Assembly: GCF_039529295.1 (NCBI RefSeq) | Contig: NZ_BAAAMN010000014.1 | Span: forward strand, 1 to 64,000 | Origin: Yaniella flava | GTDB lineage: Bacteria > Actinomycetota > Actinomycetes > Actinomycetales > Micrococcaceae | Direction: 5' to 3' | DNA length: 64,000 bases | Shown: in pieces, positions 32,744-41,916 of the stretch | How the letters are laid out: each line of letters opens with the position of its first letter | Numbering within the stretch: the first letter of the stretch is position 1 | The notes under the pieces: generated by a model | Told to the model about the DNA's origin: nothing | The model's input: the letters and a program-made list of their open reading frames with translations, nothing else | Database searches by the model: none | Made by a program: the position numbers and the translations under genes

Positions 32744-33991
32744 ATGGCAGCGAAGAGATCACCGCACCGAGATAAAGGCTCAGGCGGCCTCCACAAGCGA
32801 AAATCAGACGGCATGTGGGTAGCGACTTTAGAACTACCACCAGGTCCAGATGGTAAGCGACGACGAAAACAAGCGGTCCGCAAGAGCAGGGGTGATGCAC
32901 AAAAACGACTCCGCGAGATGCGATCCGAGCTAGACGACACCGGCGACATGTCCACCAAGTCCACTAGGCTCTGCGACTGGCTCGACACCTACATGCAAGA
33001 CATCGCGCCGCTCAGGCTGACACCGCAAGTACTTTACGACCGAGAGTCAGTCATTAGACTTTTCATCAAGCCGTTGCTGGGCAAAAAATTTATTGATCGG
33101 ATTACGACCGATGATGTCCGGCGTCTACATAATGCTGTCCTTTCTACACCGCGAGACCCCAAGATGCGTGGCAAAGATATTAAGGACATTCCGGCTGGCA
33201 CACCAATGCTCTCTGCGTCGTATGCCAGAAATGCGCACAATGCCCTGTCTGCAGCCCTAAAGGCAGCACAGCGGGAGCAGAAGCTGCGCATCAACGTGTG
33301 TGACCTTGTAGATCGACCAGTGGCAGGCACAGCACTAGACAATGCTCTTACTCAAGATCAGTTCAAGCGACTCACGAAAATTCTTAGAGACCGATGACCA
33401 CCGCGTCATGTGGGCAACATTCCTACTCACCGGGGCAAGACGTGGCGAAGTCGCAGGACTGGAAATAGACCGCATCCAAGACGGCCTATTTGACTTTTCA
33501 TGGCAACTCAAATCAATCAGCAACATCGACCTGTCAAAAAATAATGACTACGAATACCGTCACATCGTCGGTAAGCGCTACCTAGTGCGCCCCAAAACAA
33601 CGGGATCGATCAGAGTTACGCCAATACCGGCATCGCTTGATGATCTGCTCCAAGAGTACGTTGGGGACCGGGAAGGTTTTGTATTCGTCAATTCCAAGGG
33701 CGATCCCTACGATCCATCAACAATTGGCAGAATGTGGAAAAACTTATGGAAGCGGCAGGGCTGCCAAATCACATTACACTGCACGGCGCACGCCATACCT
33801 TTGTTGACATGATGTACAACTCCAAGCGCAAAGTACGGGAGGACGTAATCACCCAGCTTGTGGGACACTCTACTAGGGCCATGTCCCGGTCATACCGAGT
33901 AAATGCAGAGCTAGACCACGCTCGGGTCGCTGTCAATGAACTAGAGCAGCTAGCATCCGCTGGTGTTGGTGACGCAGAGATCATCGCGTGA
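32744..33991 (+). pseudogene. Tyrosine integrase with two frameshifts
   Basis: Together three frames encode a full phage-type tyrosine recombinase. N-terminal arm-binding and core domains lie in 32744-33397 (SGGLHKRKSDGMWVATLELP). The catalytic domain continues in another frame (TGARRGEVAGLE, first Arg) and a third (HGARHTFVDMM with His and Arg; LVGHST; SRSYRV with the Tyr). The first shift is explained by loss of one GA from a GAGAGA run near 33390, the second by loss of one A from an A run near 33738. All catalytic residues survive, so decay is recent or these are assembly errors. Confidence 0.85.
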
Positions 33992-34045
33992 TTGCTTATA
34001 GGCGTGCTGGTATAAGCGGTTTTGGGTGTGAATCTTTCCCCGGTG

Positions 34046-34074
34046 TTGACATTCCTATGCACAGCGTGTATACT
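34046..34074 (+). promoter_or_regulatory. Sigma-70-type promoter
   Basis: TTGACA, 17 bases, TATACT, 36 bases before the ATG of the small-gene operon. A textbook promoter, unlike the box-driven backbone. Confidence 0.85.
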
Positions 34075-34109
34075 GGTGTTAACAGCAACGGAGAAAGAAG
34101 GAAAACAAA

Positions 34110-34298
34110 ATGATGTACACCACCCAGACCCAAGCAGTCCAGCAGATCGAAGCCACTCTGAAAAACGCAGGCCTCGACCACAGCAACTACGATGTCCTCA
34201 CCATCGCCGATGAATACCACCAAGAAAACAACAACTACGACAATATCGACCAGAACACCGAAATGGTCCTGACGATTGCAGAAGATCATGTCCTCTAA
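34110..34298 (+). CDS. Small acidic protein, 62 aa
   Basis: MMYTTQTQAVQQIEATLKNA after AAGGAA; continues HSNYDVLTIADEYHQENN. It may begin at the second ATG. First gene of an operon behind a strong promoter. Size and position suit a phage excisionase or anti-repressor, but no motif shows this. Confidence 0.6.
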   Translation: MMYTTQTQAVQQIEATLKNAGLDHSNYDVLTIADEYHQENNNYDNIDQNTEMVLTIAEDHVL

Positions 34299-34497
34299 TC
34301 AACAATTCATCGACAATGTGGTAGCCGCCTCCGAAGCCATAGAGCAGGCCCAGGAGGCGGTCACCGCAGCCATAGCAGACCGGGCAGACGCCATACGTGC
34401 AGCACTCGACGCAGGTGTCGGCGCGACCCCTATTGCCCATGCACTCGAGGTGTCGCGGCACCGGGTCTACCACATGCGCGACCAGGGCAAACAGTGA
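34288..34497 (+). CDS. Small helix-turn-helix protein, 69 aa
   Basis: MSSNQQFIDNVVAASEAIEQ, then IRAALDAGVGATPIAHALEV followed by SRHRVYHMRD: a helix-turn-helix near the C-terminus. It overlaps the gene upstream and its stop overlaps the next start (GTGA). Likely a DNA-binding regulator or excisionase of the inserted module. Confidence 0.6.
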   Translation: MSSNQQFIDNVVAASEAIEQAQEAVTAAIADRADAIRAALDAGVGATPIAHALEVSRHRVYHMRDQGKQ

Positions 34498-35075
34498 GCC
34501 TATCAATTGGTGACCAGGATGGGTATGGCCGGTACGGGATCCTGGACGCAGACAGTGATGGCGCGTTGTTGTGTCATAAGTGTGGCGAGTATTTCCAGCA
34601 TCTAGCCACCCACGCCAGGATGACGCACGGACTATACGCGGCCGAGTACCGGTCCCAGCATGGGCTAGGCCGATCTGCCCGGCTGGTGGGCGAGCAGGCC
34701 AGACAGGCGATGCGGCAAGGCTACGAGCGGCGCAAAGACGAGGCCCTAGCCGATCTTGCAAAGCATCGAGACCCAGACAAAGCCCGGGCCAAAAGCGTGG
34801 GGGCGATTCGTGGTGAAGGGTGGCGGCCAGCCGTGGTAGCCAAACGCACCCAGATGAATCAGGCCCGTGCCGGACGCGACCTGACCACCGATGAGGTCTC
34901 CCATTTGGGTGATCCGGTGCACGTGCGCGCTTGGACTGGTGCCGCTATCTGGCTGATAGATGAGCGTGGTGTGACGATCCGGGCCATTGCTGAGGCGTCA
35001 GACATGCGTCCCGGTACAGCAGAGCAAAGGATACGACGCGGCCGAAAAGAAGACTGGGAGAAGCGAGGCATGTAG
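34494..35075 (+). CDS. MucR/Ros-like zinc-finger protein, 193 aa
   Basis: Residues about 20-55 (LLCHKCGEYFQHLATHARMT, HGLYAAEYRSQHGL) match the pattern of MucR/Ros regulators: two Cys, two His, and the HGL..EYR signature. A second region AAIWLIDERGVTIRAIAEAS followed by DMRPGTAEQRIRRG is a likely helix-turn-helix. Probably a DNA-binding regulator or terminase-small-subunit-like protein. GTG start overlapping the previous stop. Confidence 0.65.
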   Translation: MSLSIGDQDGYGRYGILDADSDGALLCHKCGEYFQHLATHARMTHGLYAAEYRSQHGLGRSARLVGEQARQAMRQGYERRKDEALADLAKHRDPDKARAKSVGAIRGEGWRPAVVAKRTQMNQARAGRDLTTDEVSHLGDPVHVRAWTGAAIWLIDERGVTIRAIAEASDMRPGTAEQRIRRGRKEDWEKRGM

Positions 35076-35084
35076 ACAAAAATT

Positions 35085-35118
35085 GACCGCCCCGCGTAGG
35101 ACATTGCACGGGACGGTC
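35085..35118 (+). terminator. Hairpin after the small-gene operon
   Basis: GACCGCCCCG pairs with CGGGACGGTC with one mismatch; no T run. Confidence 0.5.
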
Positions 35119-35307
35119 TCACTCACGCCCTTGATAGGCAATAACGAGTGTATTGCAGCTTGCTATGCCTGGGTAGGGGTGATGGGTCATTTTCGACATT
35201 TTGCCTAAGGCGGATTAAATCATGATGCTGGTATCATAAGGTTATACACAGTATTCTCCACAAGTTATCCACAGCCAGTATTTGACATTGAGGAAGGGGT
35301 GTTGATT

Positions 35308-35820
35308 GTGACGATTCCAGAAAGACTCCGAAACAAAACAGTAGGCCAATTACGTGAGCTAGCTCGCGCCGATGCCAGAGAATTTTTGACTCAGCAAGAG
35401 CGTTACGACTACCCATTTGATATGGTCCACCTGGCTCGCGATGCAGGCGCTGAGGTCATGATCTCCCAGTTGGGCGATGATGTTTTCGGCATGATCGAAG
35501 GCCATGCGGATGGTGCGACTATTTATGTCGATTCAGACCAACCTCTGAACAGACGCCGTTTCACTCTTGCACATGAGTTGGGGCATATGGTCTCGTATAA
35601 AGATGAAGCTGGGACACCAAACTACGTTGATGCCCGAAGCGATGCAGGCTCTGGCACAGCTTCCGAGATCTACGCTAATGAATTCGCTGGTGCAGTTCTT
35701 ATGCCAGAAACCCTCATGAAACAGTTCATAGATGATGGCATGAATAACTGGGACATTGCTCGTGAACTCAAAGTTTCAACTGCCGCAGTTTCTTACCGGC
35801 GTCAGCTTTTAGGGATCTAG
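35308..35820 (+). CDS. ImmA/IrrE-type metallopeptidase, 170 aa
   Basis: FTLAHELGHMVSYK contains the HExxH zinc site, and the later YANEFAGAVLMPETLMKQF supplies the third ligand (Glu), the ImmA/IrrE layout. These proteases cleave repressors of phages and ICEs in response to damage. The end DIARELKVSTAAVSYRRQLL is the usual short helical region. The GTG at 35308 has AGGAAGGGG at good distance; a GTG three codons earlier is too close. No HTH repressor substrate lies next to it, though DNA-binding genes precede it. Confidence 0.85.
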   Translation: MTIPERLRNKTVGQLRELARADAREFLTQQERYDYPFDMVHLARDAGAEVMISQLGDDVFGMIEGHADGATIYVDSDQPLNRRRFTLAHELGHMVSYKDEAGTPNYVDARSDAGSGTASEIYANEFAGAVLMPETLMKQFIDDGMNNWDIARELKVSTAAVSYRRQLLGI

Positions 35821-35823
35821 CCA

Positions 35824-36243
35824 TTGGCACTGGATCCTGCACATCTGCCTGACGACGCCGTACCCGAAGAAGAAACTCCTAAACAGCGCCGTCGCCCCGC
35901 AACAGAAGACGCTAAAGAAGTCCAAGACGAGGCAGAGTTACTCAATCGACAGGTTAACGGGAATGGCATAGCAGGTGATGAGCCGACAGTAAAAATTGTA
36001 AATCTCTTTCGGTTCCACCCGTTCGTCAGCTTGTTCGTGCACATAGCAAATATTCGTTATGCTCGGCGAAAGTCGCAACGAAGCAGAGTAGACCAGCTAG
36101 TTACTGAATCACAGCGTTTCTATAAGTTTTGCATTGTCTCGGATTTCATTCTGACAGTTATCCTTACTCTTTTACTCGTCGCGGCGGTCGTGCTTGGAAT
36201 TTACAAGACATTGTTCTCTCCAATAACATGGCCCCCTGCCTAG
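35824..36243 (+). CDS. Membrane protein, 139 aa
   Basis: TTG start three bases after the peptidase stop. An acidic N-terminus (DDAVPEEETPKQRRRPATED), then an amphipathic part and one hydrophobic segment near the end (FILTVILTLLLVAAVVLGIY). No family recognised. The coupling suggests it works with the ImmA-like peptidase; such pairs are known where a membrane partner senses a signal, but this is only inference. Confidence 0.6.
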   Translation: MALDPAHLPDDAVPEEETPKQRRRPATEDAKEVQDEAELLNRQVNGNGIAGDEPTVKIVNLFRFHPFVSLFVHIANIRYARRKSQRSRVDQLVTESQRFYKFCIVSDFILTVILTLLLVAAVVLGIYKTLFSPITWPPA

Positions 36244-36254
36244 ACGCAAAAAGT

Positions 36255-36292
36255 CCCGGCCCCACAAGTCGCAATGACTCATGGGGCCGGGG
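36255..36292. terminator. Bidirectional terminator
   Basis: CCCGGCCCCA pairs with TGGGGCCGGG around a 17-base loop; lies between convergent genes. Confidence 0.75.
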
Positions 36293-36347
36293 TGTTGATG
36301 TCTAGCCCTGGGCACTAAATGCGGTAATAGACGTGCTACAAGCTATT

Positions 36348-36476
36348 CTACCTCAGCAGAATGTGCGCCGGGACCGCGAGGATGCTCAGAAGCAGAGCGA
36401 CAATGGCTACTGTTCGACCATCGAATCTGAGGTATGCATTGATCATGTCTACAAGGTGACGGGTCCCTGAGTTCAT
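36348..36476 (-). CDS. Small membrane protein, 42 aa
   Basis: Begins MNSGTRHLVDMINAYLRF and ends TVAIVALLLSILAVPAHILL: one membrane helix. The ATG overlaps the stop of the zinc-finger gene (ATGA), so it is probably coupled. Too short for most gene finders but well placed. Function unknown. Confidence 0.5.
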   Translation of the reverse strand: MNSGTRHLVDMINAYLRFDGRTVAIVALLLSILAVPAHILLR

Positions 36477-36820
36477 GATGAGCTCGCCCATCGGATAAAT
36501 TCGACACAGTGAAAATACTGGTTGCATTCCGGCTCCCAGCCATCTAGGACGCGGCGTAACAGGGACACTTTTGCACCTGGGTCTAGCCAGTAGCGGATGG
36601 CCGCGTACTCTTCGCCAGCTTTCACACCGATGTGGTCATCATCGTGCAGCATCTTGACGATGAACTCGGTGCCATTGGACATTGCGGCACTGAGCTCGAT
36701 GAATCGACGGCTGTGCGGTTGCGGTGCGATATCGCCTGAAGGTATGCGGGTGCAACGATTTCCTCGTTCGGCGTTGCACCAGCGGCATGAAACGTCGAGG
36801 ACTGTAGGAAGTGCGGACAT
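36473..36820 (-). CDS. Zinc-finger-like element protein, paralogue, 115 aa
   Basis: Begins MSALPTVLDVSCRWCNAERG, then NRCTRIPSG and QPHSRR: the same metal-site arrangement as the 31950 protein. It shares the ending FIRW. The start follows AAGGGG; the box is 41 bases upstream. The pair flank the 32.7-36.3 kb insert, which may be the result of the insertion having happened between duplicated genes. Confidence 0.65.
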   Translation of the reverse strand: MSALPTVLDVSCRWCNAERGNRCTRIPSGDIAPQPHSRRFIELSAAMSNGTEFIVKMLHDDDHIGVKAGEEYAAIRYWLDPGAKVSLLRRVLDGWEPECNQYFHCVEFIRWASSS

Positions 36821-36861
36821 GGGGTAACCCCTTTCGATGAGATAACAGTTCTGCACTTACC

Positions 36862-36869
36862 GTGTCCGG
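36862..36869 (-). promoter_or_regulatory. CCGGACAC box
   Basis: 41 nt upstream of ATG 36820; first box after the insert. Confidence 0.7.
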
Positions 36870-36892
36870 CAGAGATTTCCAGAAACACAAAA

Positions 36893-36920
36893 GCCGCCCC
36901 GTAACGTGATACGAGGCGGC
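36893..36920 (-). terminator. Intrinsic terminator
   Basis: GCCGCCCCG with CGAGGCGGC, followed on the minus strand by TTTTGTG; ends the surface-protein operon. Confidence 0.85.
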
Positions 36921-36944
36921 CTTTGTGCAGTGGGCTAAGTGGCG

Positions 36945-39113
36945 TTAGGCTTCTTCGACGTGGTTTCCACGACGCTTCTTGCCTAGGACTAGCCATGCGA
37001 ACAACGTGATGATACCCGAGGCCAGCGCAATGGTGATACCGGTGATCCAGCCGGATGAGGCATTGACCTGCTCCGGTCCCCGATCTTGTGCTTCGCGGTC
37101 ATCAGAGTCGTCCGATTCAGTGGTTGGGTCGTCCGTTGTGCTGAACACATCGAGTTCCGAGTCGTCGGTGTCGTCTTCGTCTTCATCGTCTGACTGGGAC
37201 AGTCGCGACAGCAAGGAGTCCGATGATGCGGAGTCCAGCATGTCGGAGTCGGATGCATCGGTTGCTAGAGGCAATTCATCAGACTGACTTTCCAGCTGGC
37301 CAGATGAGCCCATGGCGGTCTGGAGGTCACCGAATGCATCGGTCTCAGTTCCTTCTGATGGGGATGGTTCTTCGTCAGCTTCTTCTTCGTCACCGGCGCT
37401 GGTTTCGCCGTCATCGCTGCCATTGCCGGTCGGGTCGGTGTCACCCACTAGGTTGCCGGTTTCCCCATCTTCGAGATCGGAGCCATCCCCTAGACCGTGG
37501 TCGTTGCCGTTTCCATCTTCACCGCCACCGGTCTGGTCTTCCCCGCCTTCTTGACCGCCGTCACCTGGGTCTTCAGTTTCTTCACCGTCGCCGGGTGTCT
37601 CTCCCCCACCGGTGCCTGGGCCAGTTTCTCCGTCTTCACCGTCGCCGGGTACTTCTGGTTCCGTTGGACTTGGGTCTTCACCGTCACCGGGTCCTGGTTC
37701 AGAGGGGTCGGGGTTTTCTGGGTCAACAGGTGGGTCGGTCGGGTCTACTGGGTCTTCGTCCTCACCGTCACCTGGTTCTTCTGGTTCCTCGGTGTCTTCT
37801 CCATCATTACCTCCACCTGTTTCTGGCGGCGTGTATCCGACGTTGACACTCTGCGAGCCATCACTGTTGTGAAGGCCGAGATTGTTTGTCAGACTGTAGT
37901 CGCCGGCGAAAGGTGCATCAGGGTTGAAGCCGGGAAGTTCGCTGAGATTGATTTCAGCAGTGCCACCCGCGCCACCGATGATCTCAATTGGCCTCCCATC
38001 CACCATCAGCTGGTATGTGATGCCTTCTGCGAGGTTGCTAAACGAGACCTTTTTGTTGTCGGGATCGACCTCAGCAACAGCCTCGCCCTTGATAACTTGG
38101 GCAGGGATTTCGCCATTGACACTGCCAACGATCATAGTTTGGTGACCGTCACTGGAATCTAATTCGATAAGGTAGGCACGATCTTCGTTGAAGTCACTTG
38201 CCGCTAAACGGTACGAGCCATCATCTTGCTCGACCAAGCTCCCGGTGACTTCATCGCCATTAGAGTCGCGGATAGTGATCTCAGACTCTGCGCCCCAGTC
38301 GGTTTCGCCGGAGATTTCCAGGTACCACTGGTCACCGTTTTCGGAATCTTCAGGCTGGGAGAAGCTGTTGCCGACAGTAACCTTTTCGCCGCCAGGCAAG
38401 GTGACCTCGGTGTTGGTCGGCTCGGGGTCTTCTTCAGGTTCTTCGTCGTCCTCGCCTCCAGTGTCTCCTTCATCCTCTACCGAGTCATCGTTCTCGCCGG
38501 GTCCTTTTCCGGGATTGTTTTCGTCGCCGTTGTCGTTACTCTCCTCAGTGGTGTCCCCTTCCGACTTGACCTCTGATGACTGAACAGACATCGTCATCGG
38601 CGTTGCAGCCGGTGCAGGCGCTTCTTCCACTGATTCTTCAGCTGGCTCTGAGGCCTCTTCGGCAGGCGCTTCTTCCACGACTGTTTCAGGCATCTCCTCG
38701 ACTACTGGTACAGGATCAGGTGCTGGTGGCTCGACCGGCTCAGGCGCAGGAGCGTCAACTACTGGCTCAGGTGCAACCGGTGTCTGTTCTTCAACGACAG
38801 GCTCTTCGACCACCGGGGCAGGCTGTTCAACAGGCTGCTCGGCCACTGGTTCCGGTGCAGGCTCAGGCTCGGGCGGTGGCAGCGGCTCGGTGTCCTCTGC
38901 TGGCGCGACGAACTGCTCTTCGACCGGCTCCACGGCAGTCTCTTCGACGGCGGGTTCGGCGGGGACTTGGGTGCTGGTGCGTTCAGACTCCAGCGACGCA
39001 ATGTCCTCGGATTGTGCGATCTCGGGGTGTTGGGCGGCTGCGGTCAGTGGGACATTGAAACCGGCGAGCACTGCTGCTGCAAGTACCCGCTTTTTAATGT
39101 TTGTGACAGGCAT
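36945..39113 (-). CDS. Secreted acidic Pro/Glu-rich surface protein, 722 aa
   Basis: Basic N-terminus and signal-like stretch (KKRVLAAAVLAGFNVPLTAA), then a 150-residue Pro/Glu/Val/Ala segment. Middle domains include EKVTVGNSFSQPEDSENGDQ and a bacterial Ig-like part (ITYQLMVDGRPIEIIGGAGG). A long stretch rich in Gly, Asp, Glu and Pro follows, then a membrane helix (WITGITIALASGIITLFAWL) and a basic tail KKRRGNHVEEA. No LPxTG motif. A cell-wall-spanning adhesin or mating-pair protein is likely. The gene directly follows the 39114 gene in an operon. Confidence 0.75.
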   Translation of the reverse strand: MPVTNIKKRVLAAAVLAGFNVPLTAAAQHPEIAQSEDIASLESERTSTQVPAEPAVEETAVEPVEEQFVAPAEDTEPLPPPEPEPAPEPVAEQPVEQPAPVVEEPVVEEQTPVAPEPVVDAPAPEPVEPPAPDPVPVVEEMPETVVEEAPAEEASEPAEESVEEAPAPAATPMTMSVQSSEVKSEGDTTEESNDNGDENNPGKGPGENDDSVEDEGDTGGEDDEEPEEDPEPTNTEVTLPGGEKVTVGNSFSQPEDSENGDQWYLEISGETDWGAESEITIRDSNGDEVTGSLVEQDDGSYRLAASDFNEDRAYLIELDSSDGHQTMIVGSVNGEIPAQVIKGEAVAEVDPDNKKVSFSNLAEGITYQLMVDGRPIEIIGGAGGTAEINLSELPGFNPDAPFAGDYSLTNNLGLHNSDGSQSVNVGYTPPETGGGNDGEDTEEPEEPGDGEDEDPVDPTDPPVDPENPDPSEPGPGDGEDPSPTEPEVPGDGEDGETGPGTGGGETPGDGEETEDPGDGGQEGGEDQTGGGEDGNGNDHGLGDGSDLEDGETGNLVGDTDPTGNGSDDGETSAGDEEEADEEPSPSEGTETDAFGDLQTAMGSSGQLESQSDELPLATDASDSDMLDSASSDSLLSRLSQSDDEDEDDTDDSELDVFSTTDDPTTESDDSDDREAQDRGPEQVNASSGWITGITIALASGIITLFAWLVLGKKRRGNHVEEA

Positions 39114-40889
39114 CTAAGCGAGTCCCCCTCCATGGGTTGTTGTAGTTTGGTCTGGCGACCCGGCGTGCGGATAGACGGATATGGACGAGTCGCCGTTCTC
39201 TATGACGACCACGGATTCTGTTACACCACGAAGCCGATTCGACTGACGTAGCGCCTGACCATCAACGATGATGACTCGGTTGCCCGACTCTTCAACAAAT
39301 GGCACAGTATTGACGGCACCCGACAGTTCACGGTCTGCCTCGACTATGAAGTGTCCGGTGGAGATTTCTATTGCGTAGCGACCCATGGTTGCAAGGTCAA
39401 CACCACGGCCAATGGACCACCCTTCAGCGACATCCACGGGCACCGTAGAGATGGGTTGACCATCCTCTAATGAGTGCGTGGTAGCCAGCCTCACATCTTC
39501 CAGGTCCCACAATGCAAGCGAGAGTCCGTGGCCAACCGACAGGTGCCGGATGAACGTCATCTGCTCTAGTGGCGGAGCAAGCTCTATGACTTCGCGTTCT
39601 TCGCCATCAAAGTCCACTAGTTCCACCCGAGGGGTGTTGGAAATGGGTTGCAGCAGATGATCCTGATCGGCGCCGGAGAGCATGAGGTTTTCGTCATAAG
39701 TGGCATCGACCAGCTTCTCTTCGCCGGGTACCACCGCTTTAGCCGTATAGGACTGGGCATCGACTAACAGCCCGATGTCACCGGATGCCACCAAAGTGAG
39801 TTCTTCATCAACATCCCAGGATTCAACGCCGGCACCAGAGATGACAGTGATCTGCGTACCGGTGCGGTAGCCGACTGCTGGATTGCCTTCGGCATCAACC
39901 GTTTCGTAGGTCGTCTCGATAGCCTCGTCGATCTCGGTTTCCTCGATAATGTCACCGGTATTGGTGTTTCGCAGCTTCACGGTGTCATCGTGGATTTGCA
40001 AGATGCCGGCACGATAGACGCTCATCAGTCTTGCTTCATCGGTATCAAGCTCCCAGACGGGCGCTCCGCTGGCCGAGAATTCGCCAGTTATCTCATTGGT
40101 GTCCACCTGTTGGGGTTCTGCAATGAAGCTGGTATCAATGTCATCGGAGACATCAGCAATGCCACGCTCGGCGTTGAATGTGATCAGCCAGTTGACACCA
40201 AAAGCGACACCAAAAGCCAAGGCAACCGCGGTCACAGCGCCAATGATTCGATTCTTACGCTTGCTAGACTGCTCGGCATCTTCGATGGTGCCTTCAATAT
40301 CAATGGAGCCGACATCAAATTCTGTGTCATCGGCGAATTGGCCTTCAAAGGGTTGATCAAATCCTGGCAGGCCAGGGAACTGATCGTCATCCATTGAGTT
40401 GAACGGCTCGTCGTCAAAGGGCTGGCCGAACCCCGGCAGGTCATCAGGTTGACTGTGTTGCGCTGAGTCGAACGGAGGGTCCTCAAAAGCATTGTCAGCA
40501 GATTGACCGAATGATGGCAGTGCCGGATCATGTTCATCTACCGTGTCATCAAAGGTCTCATCGTCCTCTGTGCCAAAGAAGTCATCCAGCGATGAGTCAA
40601 CACTAGGCTTGGCGACTGACTTCTCTAATGACACTAGGGCTGCGGTGTCATCGCTAACCGTATAGTCCTCAGTGTTCGGGTCCAACTTGGGCTTTTTACC
40701 GAAACGCTTCTTCCTGAGACCTGCATCTTCAAGGATGCTTTCATCGCGACGGAACTCGTCTTGCCAGTCGTCATCCTCTTCTTCGTAGCCAATTCTTTCA
40801 GGCTCGGAGGTATCAATGGTGTCCGAGGGGATGGCAAGCTTGGAGAACAGGTCGTCTCCTAGAGTTTCTTCCCGCGGATCATATGCCAT
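39114..40889 (-). CDS. Single-pass membrane protein with extracellular sensor-like domain, 591 aa
   Basis: A 210-residue acidic cytoplasmic part has three imperfect repeats (LPSFGQSADNAFEDPPFD, LPGFGQPFDDEPFN, LPGFDQPFEGQFADD). A membrane helix lies at about 214-237. The outer domain is beta-rich with recurring blades (VWELDTDEARLMSVYR, LVASGDIGLLVDAQ), suggesting a propeller-like fold. I know no family; the repeated intracellular motif might bind a cytoplasmic partner. The operon 41822-36945 links it to a surface protein and two unknowns. Confidence 0.7.
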   Translation of the reverse strand: MAYDPREETLGDDLFSKLAIPSDTIDTSEPERIGYEEEDDDWQDEFRRDESILEDAGLRKKRFGKKPKLDPNTEDYTVSDDTAALVSLEKSVAKPSVDSSLDDFFGTEDDETFDDTVDEHDPALPSFGQSADNAFEDPPFDSAQHSQPDDLPGFGQPFDDEPFNSMDDDQFPGLPGFDQPFEGQFADDTEFDVGSIDIEGTIEDAEQSSKRKNRIIGAVTAVALAFGVAFGVNWLITFNAERGIADVSDDIDTSFIAEPQQVDTNEITGEFSASGAPVWELDTDEARLMSVYRAGILQIHDDTVKLRNTNTGDIIEETEIDEAIETTYETVDAEGNPAVGYRTGTQITVISGAGVESWDVDEELTLVASGDIGLLVDAQSYTAKAVVPGEEKLVDATYDENLMLSGADQDHLLQPISNTPRVELVDFDGEEREVIELAPPLEQMTFIRHLSVGHGLSLALWDLEDVRLATTHSLEDGQPISTVPVDVAEGWSIGRGVDLATMGRYAIEISTGHFIVEADRELSGAVNTVPFVEESGNRVIIVDGQALRQSNRLRGVTESVVVIENGDSSISVYPHAGSPDQTTTTHGGGLA

Positions 40890-40901
40890 CTGAGATTATC
40901 C

Positions 40902-41822
40902 TTACTGATCGGAGGCAGAAAGCTCTTGTGGCTCATCGGTCATTTCGTTGACAAGGTATTCAACGGATGGCTGGTTTGCGTCTTCGACGTAGGCGTAGAA
41001 CTCACGCAGCACCATGGCAACACTGACGGCTGAGATACCTTCTTGGTCCAGCATGGGGCGCAGTACATGCATCACATCTTTAGCGTCCTGGTCTTCATAC
41101 ACCAGGCCGTCAAAGAGCACCGCGGACAATTTCAGCTGTGCTGCGATGGTTTTCTGGAGCTTGATTTCATCAGCGGTGTTCTCGTATTCGGTCACCGACT
41201 CATCGAGCATCTTGGTCAACCCGGTGGCGTTGACGTACCAGCTGGCGCGCAGCATATCTTCGATCTCTTCGATGGCGATGTCCGCGATCCAGTCTTCATC
41301 CTGATCATCTGGGCGGTTCAGGTAACCGGTGATGTCAAAAGAATCAAAGATTGGGTCCGAGGCCCCGGCTGACCACTGGTAGAGACGTTGCTGAGTCTCT
41401 GGATCGTCAACATCGAGACCCATCAGCTGCAAGACATCAGTGAAGCCATCCACCGGGTCATACATGTTGGCCATGGACAGCTCCCAGGTGATGCGCAGCG
41501 ACATCGTATCGTTGCAGTAACCTTCTTCGTTGATGCGCCACTCTTGGGGCAGCCAGAACAACGGGTTAGCCCAGGAGGTGGCGTTCATGTGTGAGATTTC
41601 GCGGCGGTCTGTAAACCGTGGGATAGGAACCGTGGACAGTCGGGTGGACGACAGTTGATGTGGCTCAAGACCGGTGGCTTCGCAAAAGTCGTAGAAAATC
41701 TGTGTGTAGACGGTTACGTCGTCGCTTGGCAGCATCAAGTTATCGCCAGGCATAGTGCCGAGGTGCCGGCGGGGTGTGGCGCTGACCAGGTTGTCTGGTC
41801 CAGACTGCACGTTTGGTTCCAT
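40902..41822 (-). CDS. Hypothetical acidic protein, 306 aa
   Basis: Begins MEPNVQSGPDNLVSATPRRH. Mainly helical; contains VTVYTQIFYDFCEATGLEPH and WANPLFWLPQEWRINEEGYC. Acidic C-terminus (DEPQELSASDQ). No signal or membrane segment, so cytoplasmic, possibly a secretion-ATPase partner because it is encoded with membrane and surface proteins. No family recognised. Confidence 0.7.
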   Translation of the reverse strand: MEPNVQSGPDNLVSATPRRHLGTMPGDNLMLPSDDVTVYTQIFYDFCEATGLEPHQLSSTRLSTVPIPRFTDRREISHMNATSWANPLFWLPQEWRINEEGYCNDTMSLRITWELSMANMYDPVDGFTDVLQLMGLDVDDPETQQRLYQWSAGASDPIFDSFDITGYLNRPDDQDEDWIADIAIEEIEDMLRASWYVNATGLTKMLDESVTEYENTADEIKLQKTIAAQLKLSAVLFDGLVYEDQDAKDVMHVLRPMLDQEGISAVSVAMVLREFYAYVEDANQPSVEYLVNEMTDEPQELSASDQ

Positions 41823-41916
41823 GGTTTGGGTGGACCTTTCGCATCATGTTCTTCGTAAGCTTCACCAAGTAACATGCAGGTCTTTTGATTTACAGTCTTC
41901 CCGTCCAGAACCAGCC

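Noticed and set aside
37223..38576. Long plus-strand frames rich in Ser and Arg opposite the surface protein
   Set aside because: They mirror the Pro/Glu/Gly-rich minus-strand gene; they have no ribosome site and no likeness to proteins.
39351..39358. Another GTGTCCGG inside the 39114-40889 gene
   Set aside because: It is in the middle of a long gene with no start nearby, so it is likely a chance match.
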